Shown here in pieces: positions 35,761 to 44,695 of a DNA stretch of 64,000 nucleotides (the stretch's first letter is position 1; every line of letters starts with the position of its first letter). The notes under the pieces are model-generated. The model saw only the letters and a list, made by a program, of their open reading frames with translations, ran no database searches and had not been told where the DNA came from. The translations under genes were made by a program, and so were the position numbers. This DNA comes from Litorivita sp040371945 (lineage in GTDB: Bacteria > Pseudomonadota > Alphaproteobacteria > Rhodobacterales > Rhodobacteraceae). The DNA lies in NCBI RefSeq assembly GCF_040371945.1, contig NZ_BAABWS010000001.1, forward strand, positions 806,001 through 870,000, given 5' to 3'.

Positions 35761-36309
35761 ATGAGCCGCCTGATCCTATTCAACAAACCCTTCAATGTGC
35801 TGTCGCAATTCACCGACCGCAGCCTCGAGGCCTCCAGCCGCGAAACGCTTTCGGATTACATCGACGTGCCAGCGGTCTACCCCGCCGGACGCCTTGATCG
35901 CGACAGCGAGGGGCTTTTGTTGCTCACCGACGATGGCAAGTTGCAAGCGCGGCTATCGGACCCGAAATTCAAGGCTCCCAAAACCTATCTGGCCCAAGTC
36001 GAAGGCGCCCCCAACGAGGCCGCATTGGCGCAATTGCGCAAGGGTGTGACGCTCAAAGACGGCCCCACCCGCCCCGCGCAGGCGCGCCTTATGGCCGCGC
36101 CGGACTGGCTTTGGCCACGCACCCCGCCCGTGCGCTACCGCAAGAGCGTGCCGGACCATTGGATCGAATTGGTGCTTACCGAAGGGCGCAACCGGCAAGT
36201 GCGCCGGATGACCGCCGCCGTCGGGCTGCCCACGCTTCGATTGATCCGCCTGTCGATCGGCGAGCATTCCATCGAAGGGCTGAGCTGCGGAAAATGGCGC
36301 GACGCCTGA
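35761..36309 (+). CDS. rluE: 23S rRNA pseudouridine synthase, RluE type
   Basis: A 182-residue member of the RsuA/RluB/E/F family without an S4 domain, as in RluE, which modifies U2457 of 23S rRNA in E. coli. The catalytic Asp46 lies in AGRLDRDSEGLLLLT, and the KTYLAQVEG and EGRNRQVRRMTAAVGLPTLRLIR segments are canonical. ATG 35761 is the only close start. It diverges from the sensor kinase across 210 bases with no other gene. The RluE name rests on length and lack of S4; the exact target base is inferred. Confidence 0.9.
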   Translation: MSRLILFNKPFNVLSQFTDRSLEASSRETLSDYIDVPAVYPAGRLDRDSEGLLLLTDDGKLQARLSDPKFKAPKTYLAQVEGAPNEAALAQLRKGVTLKDGPTRPAQARLMAAPDWLWPRTPPVRYRKSVPDHWIELVLTEGRNRQVRRMTAAVGLPTLRLIRLSIGEHSIEGLSCGKWRDA

Positions 36310-36490
36310 CCCCGATTCGCCCGACCCGCAAGGCCTGCGCCCTTTCCCCCTGCTTTAATGCGGCAATTTAAGTTACATTTTTCAACACCTTAGAGGGAAC
36401 GCCAATTTAATTGCGCGTTTACCATGTGCGATTCACCTGTCATTAACCACACAAGGGCTACACCTGTTGTTGCAAGCAGGCGGAGCTACG

Positions 36491-37828
36491 ATGGCCGAGT
36501 GTTCACATCCTTCCACTCACCCCCCACTCCCACCCACCACGGAAGATGATCGACTGTCGTGGCTCCGTCTATTGCGCTCTCATCGCATTGGAATACAAAC
36601 GTTTTTTCGCCTCTTGGAGAAACATGGCAATGCCACTGCAGCCCTCGAAGCCTTGCCGGACATGGCGCGTGCTTCGGGGCTGACCACCTATCAACCCTGC
36701 ACCGAGGCTCTCGCGATCAAGGAGATGATCCTTGCCCGAGCCGCCGGTGCGAAAATGCTTTGCTACGGCGAGGCTGATTATCCCGCCGACCTCTATGCCA
36801 TCTCGGATCCGCCGCCACTGCTTTGGGCAATTGGCAATATGGGCGCGCTCAAACGTCCGCGCCTCGCCATCGCGGGGGCGCGTAATGCCTCCTCCTTGGG
36901 GCTGCGCATGTCCACCGCTTTGGCCAAGCAGTTGGACATCGAAGGCTATTGCATCACCTCGGGCCTTGCGCGCGGGATCGACACCGCCGCCCATCAGGCG
37001 ACGCTTGAGAACGGCTCTATCGCAGTGCTCGCGGGCGGGGTGGATGTGGTTTATCCCGCCGAGAACACCGCATTGGCCGAAAAGATGCTCGAAAGCGGGC
37101 TGCGTCTGTCCGAGCAACCCATGGGCATGGCCCCGAGGGCGCAGCATTTCCCCAAACGTAACCGCATTATCTCCGGCCTCTCCCGCGCGCTTGTCGTGAT
37201 TGAAGCAGGGGCGAAATCCGGCTCGCTCATCACCGCGCGCGCCGCGCTCGACCAAGGGCGCGAGGTTCTGGCCGTGCCCGGCCATCCGTTCGACGCCCGC
37301 GCCTCAGGCTGCAACATGTTGATCCGCGATGGCGCAATATTGGTCCGCTCGGCCAAGGATGTGATCGAAGCCCTCCCCCCTGCCGAGATGCCCGAGGTGC
37401 AAGAACCCGCCGCGCGCGCGCGCCCGCAACAGCTCTACGATCTGCGCGCCATTTCTGCCGCGCCGCGCGCCGCCCTCCCCGCCGCTGCGCCAAGCCAAGC
37501 ACAACCACCATTGCCTCAAACCGCCACCTCAACGCCGCGCAGCGCCGTGACGGCCCCGCCCGCCCCCTCGCAGAGCGCGTCGGTTGTGCCTTTGACACCA
37601 ACCGCCCCCAAACCCGCCCGCAGCTTGCAAGAAATTGCAGCCCTGCACAGCCAGATCCTTGGCCGTCTCGGCCCTGCCCCCTTGGCCGAAGATCAACTGA
37701 TCCGCGATCTGGGCGCCGCCGCGTCGGATGTGGCCCCTGCTTTGCTGGAGCTGGAGCTTGACGGGCGGATCGAACGGCAAAGCGGCGGGCTTTTGGCCCT
37801 GCGCGCGGCAAAGAGCGCTGCAGATTAG
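36491..37828 (+). CDS. dprA: DNA-processing protein DprA
   Basis: DprA protects incoming single-stranded DNA and loads RecA in natural transformation. The 445-residue protein has the Rossmann-like core with GARNASSLG, SGLARGIDTAAHQATLENG, FPKRNRIISGLSRALVVIEA and GREVLAVPGHPFD. After a Pro/Ala-rich linker (about 315-380) comes the C-terminal winged-helix domain (LHSQILGRLGPAPLAEDQLI). GGCGGAG precedes ATG 36491, which is chosen over the in-frame upstream opening. topA follows in the same direction after 189 bases; dprA-topA adjacency is common in alphaproteobacteria. Confidence 0.93.
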   Translation: MAECSHPSTHPPLPPTTEDDRLSWLRLLRSHRIGIQTFFRLLEKHGNATAALEALPDMARASGLTTYQPCTEALAIKEMILARAAGAKMLCYGEADYPADLYAISDPPPLLWAIGNMGALKRPRLAIAGARNASSLGLRMSTALAKQLDIEGYCITSGLARGIDTAAHQATLENGSIAVLAGGVDVVYPAENTALAEKMLESGLRLSEQPMGMAPRAQHFPKRNRIISGLSRALVVIEAGAKSGSLITARAALDQGREVLAVPGHPFDARASGCNMLIRDGAILVRSAKDVIEALPPAEMPEVQEPAARARPQQLYDLRAISAAPRAALPAAAPSQAQPPLPQTATSTPRSAVTAPPAPSQSASVVPLTPTAPKPARSLQEIAALHSQILGRLGPAPLAEDQLIRDLGAAASDVAPALLELELDGRIERQSGGLLALRAAKSAAD

Positions 37829-38017
37829 CGCAAATTCCCCGCACTCTTCCCTTCCCAATCCCACTCCTTATATATAGCACGGTCTGGAGCGCGCTCGCAG
37901 GGCGCGCGGTATTTTGCCCGAAAATCGCGGCGCTCCATATTGGCCGCATTGACAAGCGCCCCATATGCGCCACATGGTCCGCCGCCATATATCAGGTGCC
38001 GAGTCGAAAGGATTTCC

Positions 38018-40717
38018 ATGCCCGTTGTCGTTGTTGAATCTCCCGCTAAGGCCAAGACAATCAACAAATATTTGGGTTCGGATTACACCGTTCTCGCCTC
38101 TTACGGTCACGTGCGCGACCTGCCGGCCAAAGACGGATCGGTCGATACCGAGCATGATTTCGAAATGAAATGGGAGATCGGCACCGACAGCCGCAAACAT
38201 GTCAAAGCCATCGCCGATGCGCTTGCCGAGGACAACAATCTCATTCTCGCAACCGACCCCGACCGCGAAGGCGAAGCCATCTCGTGGCACCTTGAAGAGG
38301 CCCTGCGCAAACGCAAGGTGATCAAGAAAGACACGCCGGTCAGCCGCGTGGTCTTTAACGCCATCACCAAAGCAGCGGTCACCGAGGCCATGCAAAACCC
38401 GCGCCAAGTCGATGCGCCCTTGGTGCATGCCTATCTGGCGCGCCGCGCGCTCGATTACCTTGTGGGCTTCAACCTTTCGCCGGTCTTGTGGCGCAAATTG
38501 CCTGGTGCGCGCTCTGCGGGCCGCGTGCAATCGGTCTGCCTGCGCCTCATCGTCGAGCGCGAGATGGAGATCGAAGCCTTCAACGCGCAAGAATACTGGT
38601 CCGTCAAAGCCATGATCGAAACCCCGCGCGGTCAGGGTTTCGAGGCGCGGCTCACGGTTCTGGGCGGCAAGAAGCTCGAAAAATTCGATATCGCCAATGC
38701 CACCGCCGCCGAATTGGCGGTGCAGGCCGTCGCCTCGCGCGCCATGCATATCAAATCGGTCGAGGCCAAACCCGCGACGCGCAACCCCTCCGCGCCCTTC
38801 ATGACCTCGACCTTGCAACAAGAGGCCAGCCGCAAATTCGGCATGGGCGCGCGCCAATGTATGAATGCGGCGCAGCGGCTCTATGAAGCGGGGCTTATCA
38901 CCTATATGCGAACCGACGGCATCGATATGGCGCCCGAAGCCGTGATGGCCACCCGCGATGCGATCACCGACCGCTACGGCAAGGAGTACATCCCCGCCTC
39001 GCCGCGCATGTATAAAAACAAAGCCAAGAACGCCCAAGAAGCGCATGAATGTATCCGCCCGACGGATATGACCAAAGACGCCGCCGCGCTGAAAATCTCC
39101 GAGGCCGATCAGCGCAAGCTTTACGATCTGATCTGGAAGCGCACGATTGCCTGCCAGATGGAGGCCGCGCGTCTGGAGCGCACCACGGTGGATATCGCCA
39201 GCCAAGACGGCGAAGTCGAATTGCGCGCCACAGGTCAGGTGGTGATGTTCGACGGGTTCTTGCGCGTCTATGAAGAGGGCCGCGACGAGCCCGAAGGCGA
39301 TGATGACAACCGCCTGCCGCAAGTCATGGAGGGCGAGAAAGCCAAGCTCTCCGGCTCCTTGGCCCCGCAATTCGACAAGGCCAAGGCCGAGGGCGCCGAC
39401 ATCACCGCCAGCGGCGGCATGAAAAAACACAGCGGCGCGGTTCTGGCCGAGGGCGAGGCCGTCATGGGCCTGCAGCACCACACCCAGCCCCCGCCCCGCT
39501 ATACCGAAGCGACTTTGGTCAAACGTATGGAAGAGCTCGGCATCGGCCGCCCGTCGACCTATGCCTCGGTGATCACCACCATTCAGGACCGCGAATATGT
39601 CCGCAAGGACAAGAACCGCCTTTTCCCCGAGGACAAAGGCCGCATTGTCACGATTTTCTTGCTCAATTTCTTCAAGCGCTACGTGGAATATGATTTCACG
39701 GCCGATCTCGAAGAGCAGCTCGATGACGTCTCTGCGGGGGATCGCGACTACAAAAACGTGCTCCAGAACTTCTGGCGCGATTTCTCCGCCGCGATTGCGG
39801 AAACCTCTGAATTGCGCATCACCGAAGTGCTCGATGTGCTCGACGATGCGCTTGCGCCGCAACTCTACCCGCCGCGCGAAGACGGCTCCGATCCGCGCAT
39901 CTGCCCCAAATGCGGCGAGGGGCAATTGCACCTCAAAACCTCGCGCACCGGCGGCTTTGTCGGCTGTGGCAACTACCCCGAATGCCGCTACACGCGCCCG
40001 ATCAATGGCGATACCAATGATGCGGGCGACCGCGTGTTGGGCGAGGACAACGGCGACGAAATCTCGCTCAAATCGGGACGCTTTGGCCCCTATGTGCAGC
40101 GCGGCGAGCCGACCGAGGAAAACAAGAAACCGCCGCGCGCCTCCTTGCCCAAGGGCTGGACGCCCGATGATATGGATCTGGAAAAGGCTTTGACGCTGCT
40201 CAGCCTGCCGCGCGAGGTGGGCCCCCACCCCGATGACGGCGAGATGATCGAAGCGGGCATCGGGCGCTACGGTCCCTTTGTCAAACACGGGCGGCTTTAT
40301 GCGAACCTCAAGGAAGTCGATGAGGTGTTCACTATAGGGATGAACCGCGCGGTCGAGGTTTTGGCGCAAAAGCTTGCCACCCGCGGCGCGGGGCGTGCGG
40401 CGGCCAAACCTTTGAAGGAACTGGGCGAGCATCCCGACGGCGGCGGCGCGGTCAATGTCATGGAGGGCCGCTATGGTCCCTATGTCAAATGGGAAAAGGT
40501 CAATGCCACCATTCCCAAAGGCACCGAACCTGCGGATGTGACCATGGAAATGGCTGTCGAATGGATCGCGGAGAAAGCGGCCAAAGGCGGCAAGAAGAAA
40601 GCCCCCGCCAAAAAGGCCGCCGCAAAAAAGCCTGCCGCCAAGAAAACCGCGGCCAAGAAGCCGGCCGCGAAGAAAGCGCCTGCGAAGAAAGCTGCGGCCA
40701 AGAAAACCTCCGAGTGA
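38018..40717 (+). CDS. topA: DNA topoisomerase I
   Basis: TopA relaxes negative supercoils. The 899-residue type IA enzyme starts with the TOPRIM domain (VVVESPAKAKTINKYLG, ATDPDREGEAISWH). It has the active-site Tyr296 in YMRTDGIDM, one complete C4 zinc finger (CPKCGEGQL...CGNYPEC, about 628-655) and several degenerate C-terminal repeats. It ends in a Lys/Ala/Pro-rich tail (about 857-899) built of AAKK/PAKK units, probably a DNA-binding extension. The start is set by GAAAGGA before ATG 38018. The 965-codon open frame on the other strand is a codon-bias shadow. Confidence 0.96.
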   Translation: MPVVVVESPAKAKTINKYLGSDYTVLASYGHVRDLPAKDGSVDTEHDFEMKWEIGTDSRKHVKAIADALAEDNNLILATDPDREGEAISWHLEEALRKRKVIKKDTPVSRVVFNAITKAAVTEAMQNPRQVDAPLVHAYLARRALDYLVGFNLSPVLWRKLPGARSAGRVQSVCLRLIVEREMEIEAFNAQEYWSVKAMIETPRGQGFEARLTVLGGKKLEKFDIANATAAELAVQAVASRAMHIKSVEAKPATRNPSAPFMTSTLQQEASRKFGMGARQCMNAAQRLYEAGLITYMRTDGIDMAPEAVMATRDAITDRYGKEYIPASPRMYKNKAKNAQEAHECIRPTDMTKDAAALKISEADQRKLYDLIWKRTIACQMEAARLERTTVDIASQDGEVELRATGQVVMFDGFLRVYEEGRDEPEGDDDNRLPQVMEGEKAKLSGSLAPQFDKAKAEGADITASGGMKKHSGAVLAEGEAVMGLQHHTQPPPRYTEATLVKRMEELGIGRPSTYASVITTIQDREYVRKDKNRLFPEDKGRIVTIFLLNFFKRYVEYDFTADLEEQLDDVSAGDRDYKNVLQNFWRDFSAAIAETSELRITEVLDVLDDALAPQLYPPREDGSDPRICPKCGEGQLHLKTSRTGGFVGCGNYPECRYTRPINGDTNDAGDRVLGEDNGDEISLKSGRFGPYVQRGEPTEENKKPPRASLPKGWTPDDMDLEKALTLLSLPREVGPHPDDGEMIEAGIGRYGPFVKHGRLYANLKEVDEVFTIGMNRAVEVLAQKLATRGAGRAAAKPLKELGEHPDGGGAVNVMEGRYGPYVKWEKVNATIPKGTEPADVTMEMAVEWIAEKAAKGGKKKAPAKKAAAKKPAAKKTAAKKPAAKKAPAKKAAAKKTSE

Positions 40718-40764
40718 GCGCAACCTGAGCAAAGGCGGCACATCGAGCCACACCAAACATACCA

Positions 40765-40795
40765 ACGCCCGCTTCCATAATTATGGGGCGGGCGT
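40765..40795 (+). terminator. Hairpin after topA
   Basis: ACGCCCGC (40765-40772) pairs with GCGGGCGT (40788-40795) around a 15-base loop that can itself pair (CCATAATTATGG). Only a short T-poor tail follows, so termination may be weak. Confidence 0.45.
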
Positions 40796-40928
40796 ATTCA
40801 TGCCCAAGCGTTGAATCGGTCCCCACCAAGCGCCGCATCGGGAAAAATTATATTCAGTTGCTCAAAACCGGCGCTTGGCTTACCCTGCGTCACATTGCAT
40901 CAGATCATATCATCAAAGGAAGCCTGCC

Positions 40929-41498
40929 ATGAAATCCGTTTTCTCATTCGCTGCCGCAGCTCTTGTTATTGCGGCTCCCCTTCACGCGGCGACGCTTACC
41001 ATCGACGGTGACAGTCTCGCGACCGGCTCGTCCCTGAGCAGCGGCGCTTGGCTCTCGCCTTTGGGCACCGTCTCCTTTGACGGGGAGTTCAGCAACGATT
41101 GCCCCGATGACGAATTCGTCACGGCGGGCGCAGGCGGGAATTGCTTTGACATCGACGGCTCCGAAACGGCGACTCTGTCGTTTGATTTTGATGTCGCCTC
41201 GATCAGCTTTGTCTATGGCGGCAACTCTGGCGTGTTTGACATCACCGCCTTTGACGCCATCGGCGGCGTTTTGGACAGCTTTTTCCAAGCTTCCACCGGC
41301 AGCGACGAGCCCGCCGGCCCCGTCACCTTGAGCGGAACGGGCATTCGTTCGATCTTCTGGCAAGACCCTGGTTTTAGCTTTGCCGTTTTGGACAACATCA
41401 CCGTGACAACCGCTGCGCCGGTCCCCTTGCCTGCGGGTCTGCCGTTGTTGCTGGCCGGATTGGGCGCTTTCGGCATCCTGCGGCGCCGCAAAAGCTAA
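40929..41498 (+). CDS. VPLPA-CTERM sorting-domain secreted protein
   Basis: A 189-residue exported protein: N-terminal signal peptide (AALVIAAPLHAA) and a C-terminal tripartite signal with VPLPAGLPLL, a hydrophobic helix and the basic end RRRKS. That is the PEP-CTERM-like VPLPA signal recognised by an exosortase-type system in Rhodobacterales. The middle is Asp/Ser/Gly-rich, beta-strand-like and without a known domain, as usual for these cell-surface or EPS-associated proteins. AAAGGA precedes ATG 40929. A second such protein is at 57128-57730. No exosortase gene is in the window. Confidence 0.85.
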   Translation: MKSVFSFAAAALVIAAPLHAATLTIDGDSLATGSSLSSGAWLSPLGTVSFDGEFSNDCPDDEFVTAGAGGNCFDIDGSETATLSFDFDVASISFVYGGNSGVFDITAFDAIGGVLDSFFQASTGSDEPAGPVTLSGTGIRSIFWQDPGFSFAVLDNITVTTAAPVPLPAGLPLLLAGLGAFGILRRRKS

Positions 41499-41522
41499 AC
41501 CCTATCGTCCCGTCATCGCACC

Positions 41523-41560
41523 CGCCCTTCCCGTCATATCGGGGAGGGCGGATTGCGTTT
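41523..41560 (+). terminator. Terminator after the first VPLPA-CTERM gene
   Basis: CGCCCTTCCCG (41523-41533) pairs with CGGGGAGGGCG (41540-41550), one G-T pair, 6-base loop, followed by a moderately T-rich tail. Confidence 0.6.
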
Positions 41561-41584
41561 TATGCCCCGCATCGCGGGCCAAAA

Positions 41585-41602
41585 TGCGTAAAAACATACG
41601 TA
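41585..41602. promoter_or_regulatory. Inverted repeat upstream of the CoA-transferase operon
   Basis: TGCGTA-N6-TACGTA (one mismatch) lies 86 bases before the subunit A start, in the presumed promoter region. It could be an operator; no matching regulator is adjacent. Confidence 0.25.
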
Positions 41603-41687
41603 GTAACCCTATGACTGCGGCATTTGATTGACAGGCGCATTCACCGCGCTCAATACCAAAGCCAAGACGTCACTTAGGGAGACTGAT

Positions 41688-42392
41688 ATGAAAAAGATTT
41701 ACGGCTCTGCCGCCGAGGCCCTCGACGGGCTGCTGTTCGACGGTATGTTCATCGCCTCGGGGGGCTTTGGCCTTTGCGGCTTGCCCGAATTGCTTTTGCA
41801 AGCGATCAAGGAGGCGGGCACCAAGGATTTGACCTTTGCCTCCAACAACGCGGGCGTCGATGATTTCGGCATCGGCATCTTGCTGCACACCAAGCAGGTC
41901 AAGAAAATGATCTCCTCCTATGTGGGGGAAAACGCCGAATTCATGCGCCAATACCTGTCGGGCGAATTGGAATTGGAATTCAACCCCCAAGGCACATTGG
42001 CCGAACGCCTACGTGCGGGCGGTTGCGGCATTCCGGGATTTTACACCAAAACCGGCGTCGGCACTCAGATCGCCGAGGGCAAGGAAGTCAAGGAATTCAA
42101 CGGCGAGGAATACATCCTCGAAACCGGCCTGTTCGCCGATCTGGCCCTCGTCAAAGCATGGAAAGCCGACGAGACCGGCAACCTTGTGTTCCGCAAAACG
42201 GCGCGCAATTTCAACCCGCCCGCCGCGATGAGCGGTAAGGTCTGCGTTGTCGAGGTCGAAGAGATCGTGCCGACCGGAACCCTTGACCCCGATCACATCC
42301 ACCTGCCCGGTGTCTATGTGCATCGCATCGTTCAGGGCGAGCATGAAAAGCGGATCGAGAACCGCACCACCCGCAAGAAGGAGGCCGTATAA
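41688..42392 (+). CDS. scoA: 3-oxoacid CoA-transferase subunit A
   Basis: The alpha subunit of a family I CoA-transferase that moves CoA between succinyl-CoA and 3-oxoacids such as acetoacetate, used in ketone-body or polyhydroxybutyrate turnover. The 234-residue protein has the GGFGLCGLPE glycine loop, NNAGVDDFGIGILL and GIPGFYTKTGVGT, all characteristic of the SCOT alpha subunit. AGGGAG precedes ATG 41688; the frame extends 20 codons upstream without support. The stop overlaps the subunit B start. Confidence 0.93.
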   Translation: MKKIYGSAAEALDGLLFDGMFIASGGFGLCGLPELLLQAIKEAGTKDLTFASNNAGVDDFGIGILLHTKQVKKMISSYVGENAEFMRQYLSGELELEFNPQGTLAERLRAGGCGIPGFYTKTGVGTQIAEGKEVKEFNGEEYILETGLFADLALVKAWKADETGNLVFRKTARNFNPPAAMSGKVCVVEVEEIVPTGTLDPDHIHLPGVYVHRIVQGEHEKRIENRTTRKKEAV

Positions 42393-43021
42393 TGGCTTGG
42401 GATCGTAACCAGATGGCCGCCCGCGCGGCGCAAGAGCTTCAAGACGGATGGTATGTGAACCTCGGCATCGGCATTCCGACGCTGGTGTCGAACTACATCC
42501 CCGATGGCATCGAAGTGACGCTGCAATCGGAGAACGGCATGCTCGGCATGGGCCCTTTCCCCTATGAGGGCGAAGAGGACCCCGATTTGATCAACGCGGG
42601 CAAACAGACCATCACCGAATTGCCCCAGACCTCCTATTTCGACAGCGCCATGTCCTTTGGCATGATCCGCGGCGGCAAAATCGCCATGGCAATCCTTGGC
42701 GCGATGGAAGTGGCCGAAAACGGCGATCTGGCCAATTGGATGATCCCTGGCAAGCTGGTCAAAGGCATGGGCGGCGCGATGGATCTGGTCGCCGGTGTGG
42801 GCCGCGTGGTCGTGGTTATGGATCACGCCAACAAACACGGCGAGAGCAAGGTTCTCAAGGAATGCACTCTGCCGCTCACAGGTAAAGGCGTTGTCGACCG
42901 GATCATCACCGGAATGGGCGTATTGGACGTGGTTGAAGGCGGCTTGAAAATCGTCGAACTGGCCGATGGTGTCAGCGAAGAAGAGCTGCGCGCCGCGACC
43001 GAGGCGACGATCGTCGACTAA
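42392..43021 (+). CDS. scoB: 3-oxoacid CoA-transferase subunit B
   Basis: The beta subunit, carrying the catalytic Glu in the SENG motif (QSENGMLGMGPFP) that forms the enzyme-CoA thioester. The 209-residue protein also shows GIGIPTLVSNYIP and the GGHLDxxxLGAxEV-like part as GGKIAMAILGAMEV, with CTLPLTGKGVVD near the end. The start overlaps the A subunit stop (TAATG). A clear terminator follows. The pair may equally be annotated as succinyl-CoA:acetoacetate or acetate transferase; succinyl-CoA:3-ketoacid is preferred by resemblance. Confidence 0.93.
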   Translation: MAWDRNQMAARAAQELQDGWYVNLGIGIPTLVSNYIPDGIEVTLQSENGMLGMGPFPYEGEEDPDLINAGKQTITELPQTSYFDSAMSFGMIRGGKIAMAILGAMEVAENGDLANWMIPGKLVKGMGGAMDLVAGVGRVVVVMDHANKHGESKVLKECTLPLTGKGVVDRIITGMGVLDVVEGGLKIVELADGVSEEELRAATEATIVD

Positions 43022-43056
43022 GCCGGCCCAAATGCGGCCTATATATAAAGTGATAA

Positions 43057-43084
43057 AGGGCGCTCCGTTCGGGGCGCCTTTTTT
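43057..43084 (+). terminator. Intrinsic terminator after scoB
   Basis: A stem AGGGCGCTCC / GGGGCGCCTT with a GTTC loop is followed by a run of T; 35 bases after the scoB stop. Confidence 0.75.
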
Positions 43085-43140
43085 GATCGGGCCTCGCGGC
43101 GCGGGTTGCTCAACAATACCCCGAGGGACGTAGGCGCGCT

Positions 43141-43983
43141 CTACCCGCCCGCCTTTACAAACACGCAGCCGTCCGAGACCAATTCCGGCGGCGTCAAACA
43201 CAATCCGCGCGCGACCTTGAAGGCGGCCAGCACTTTGGGCACATAATCGCGGGTCTCGGCATAGGGCGGCACGCCGCCATGTTTGCCGATCGAATTCTCG
43301 CCCGCGTTATAACCGGCCAGAACCAAAATCGGATCGCCCTCGAATTTCTTCATTAGGAAATCAAGAAACGCCACGCCGCCCTTGATATTGTCATCGGCGG
43401 CCAATGCATCCTCGACCCCAAACCGCGTGGCCGTATCGGGCATCAGTTGCATCAGGCCTTGCGCCCCTGCCCCGCTGACCGCATCGGCGCGCCCCGCCGA
43501 CTCGACCGCGATCACCGCCAAGGCCAATGCCGGAGAGACCTCGGTGCCGATGGTCGCGCGCAAAATTGCCGATCCTCGCGCCTCGGCGATTTGCGCCAAG
43601 GACGCGAGCCGCGGGTTGGGTGTGCTTTGACCCGAGGGCGGATTGCCGAGCTTGTCGAGCGCCACGCGCAGCCGTCCTGGCCCGCTTTGCGCCAGCTCCG
43701 GCGAAATACTGTCCCAAAACCATGTATAGCGCCCCATCGGCACCGCAGCCCGCGCGGCGGCTTTGGTCTCGCCGCTGTCGTCGGCGGGGGCCGCACGTTC
43801 GGAGGGCTTGGGCGAGCGCGACAAAATCGCCGCCTGTTCGACCGGATCGATCTGGATGTTGATGCGTTTTTGCGTGCTGCCCGGTTTGGGCGGCGTGACC
43901 CGTTTGAAATCGGCAAGGGCGGCAGTAGCGCCCAGTATCGAGACCGCGCAAACCACCGCTATAGATACTGCAAAGCTGCGCAT
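43141..43983 (-). CDS. Lytic transglycosylase (SLT domain)
   Basis: A 280-residue exported murein hydrolase. The signal peptide is at about 1-24. The SLT domain occupies about 145-245: catalytic Glu in AVIAVESAGRADAVS, then GAQGLMQLMPDTATRFGV and VLAGYNAGENSIGKHGGVPPYAET. It cleaves the glycan strand of peptidoglycan, leaving anhydromuramic ends. It is transcribed alone, leftward, next to the Tad pilus locus; in such a position it could make room for the pilus in the wall, but no direct link is shown. Confidence 0.9.
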   Translation of the reverse strand: MRSFAVSIAVVCAVSILGATAALADFKRVTPPKPGSTQKRINIQIDPVEQAAILSRSPKPSERAAPADDSGETKAAARAAVPMGRYTWFWDSISPELAQSGPGRLRVALDKLGNPPSGQSTPNPRLASLAQIAEARGSAILRATIGTEVSPALALAVIAVESAGRADAVSGAGAQGLMQLMPDTATRFGVEDALAADDNIKGGVAFLDFLMKKFEGDPILVLAGYNAGENSIGKHGGVPPYAETRDYVPKVLAAFKVARGLCLTPPELVSDGCVFVKAGG

Positions 43984-44357
43984 GATTTAAAACCTGCCCT
44001 GCTGCCTGTTCTTTTTTACGTTTCTTAACCCGCTTATCGCATGAAACGCCCCTGCGCGGCTAGAATCGGGCGCGGATTTGGGGGCAAATGCGCCATAATT
44101 GCCGCTCAAACCTGCCAAAACCGACGGCAGGCAAAAATAAATTCATAAACTTAGTCAGTAAAAACAATGACCTAAGCAGAATTTCGCAAGAAAAATTAAG
44201 AGACCTGAAAAGGCACTATTCGTGCCAAATTCATGCCCCAATCAAGGGGCTATATATGTTCATACCACGACGGCAGCGGGCCAATGAGAGAGAACGGCCC
44301 AGCAAGTTGACGACGCGGTTTAACGTAACAAACTACTGATCCTTTGGAGGGACTAAC
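43984..44357. other. AT-rich upstream region and structured leader of the Flp pilin gene
   Basis: No gene is seen in these 374 bases. Four short hairpins lie in the right-hand part: CCTGCC/GGCAGG (44111-44131), GGCAC/GTGCC (44212-44226), GCCCC/GGGGC (44235-44250) and GGGCC/GGCCC (44278-44300). The region is markedly more AT-rich than its surroundings, which fits a strong pilin promoter and a folded 5' leader. Confidence 0.5.
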
Positions 44358-44543
44358 ATGCTTAACTTTATCAAAAACTTCCGCGCAGACGAAGACGGTG
44401 CCGTGACTGTTGACTGGGTTGTTCTGACCGCCGCCGTTGTTGGCTTGGCTGTTGCAGCTTACTCGTCGATCAAAACCGGCGCGTCCGACATGACCGCAGC
44501 GACCAACACATACATGGCCGCACAAACTCCGGGCAGCTTCTAA
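44358..44543 (+). CDS. Flp-type pilin-like protein 1
   Basis: A 61-residue type IVb pilin-like protein. The N-terminus is basic/acidic (NFRADEDG), followed by AVTVDWVVLTAAVVGLAVAA, a hydrophobic helix. The processing-site Gly is in DEDG|A. The position normally held by Glu5 is Asp and the usual Tyr6 is Trp (VTVDW), a variant common in Roseobacter pilins. GGAGG precedes the ATG. It is the first gene of the Tad locus and probably the major or one of two major pilins; the prepilin peptidase for it lies at 55 kb. Confidence 0.85.
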   Translation: MLNFIKNFRADEDGAVTVDWVVLTAAVVGLAVAAYSSIKTGASDMTAATNTYMAAQTPGSF

Positions 44544-44586
44544 GTTGACCTGACGGCTCGGCTTCGAGCCACGCGAGTTCAAAAGT

Positions 44587-44618
44587 GGGCCGTGTCCTTC
44601 GCGGATGCGGCCCCTTTC
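44587..44618 (+). terminator. Hairpin between the two pilin genes
   Basis: GGGCCGTGTCC (44587-44597) can pair with GGATGCGGCCC (44603-44613) with one G-T-like mismatch and a TTCGC-type loop, followed by CTTTCTT. It may act as a partial terminator that raises the first pilin above the second. Confidence 0.5.
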
Positions 44619-44695
44619 TTATGGCAAAAGGTTTGCGTTTCAGGACGCTCTCCTCCCGATTGTCGGATGCCCCTGACTGAACATCGAGGTCACTC

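Noticed and set aside
37868..40765. A 965-codon open frame antisense to topA
   Set aside because: It is low-complexity, Gly/His/Arg-rich and mirrors the codon bias of topA; the sense frame has all topoisomerase motifs.
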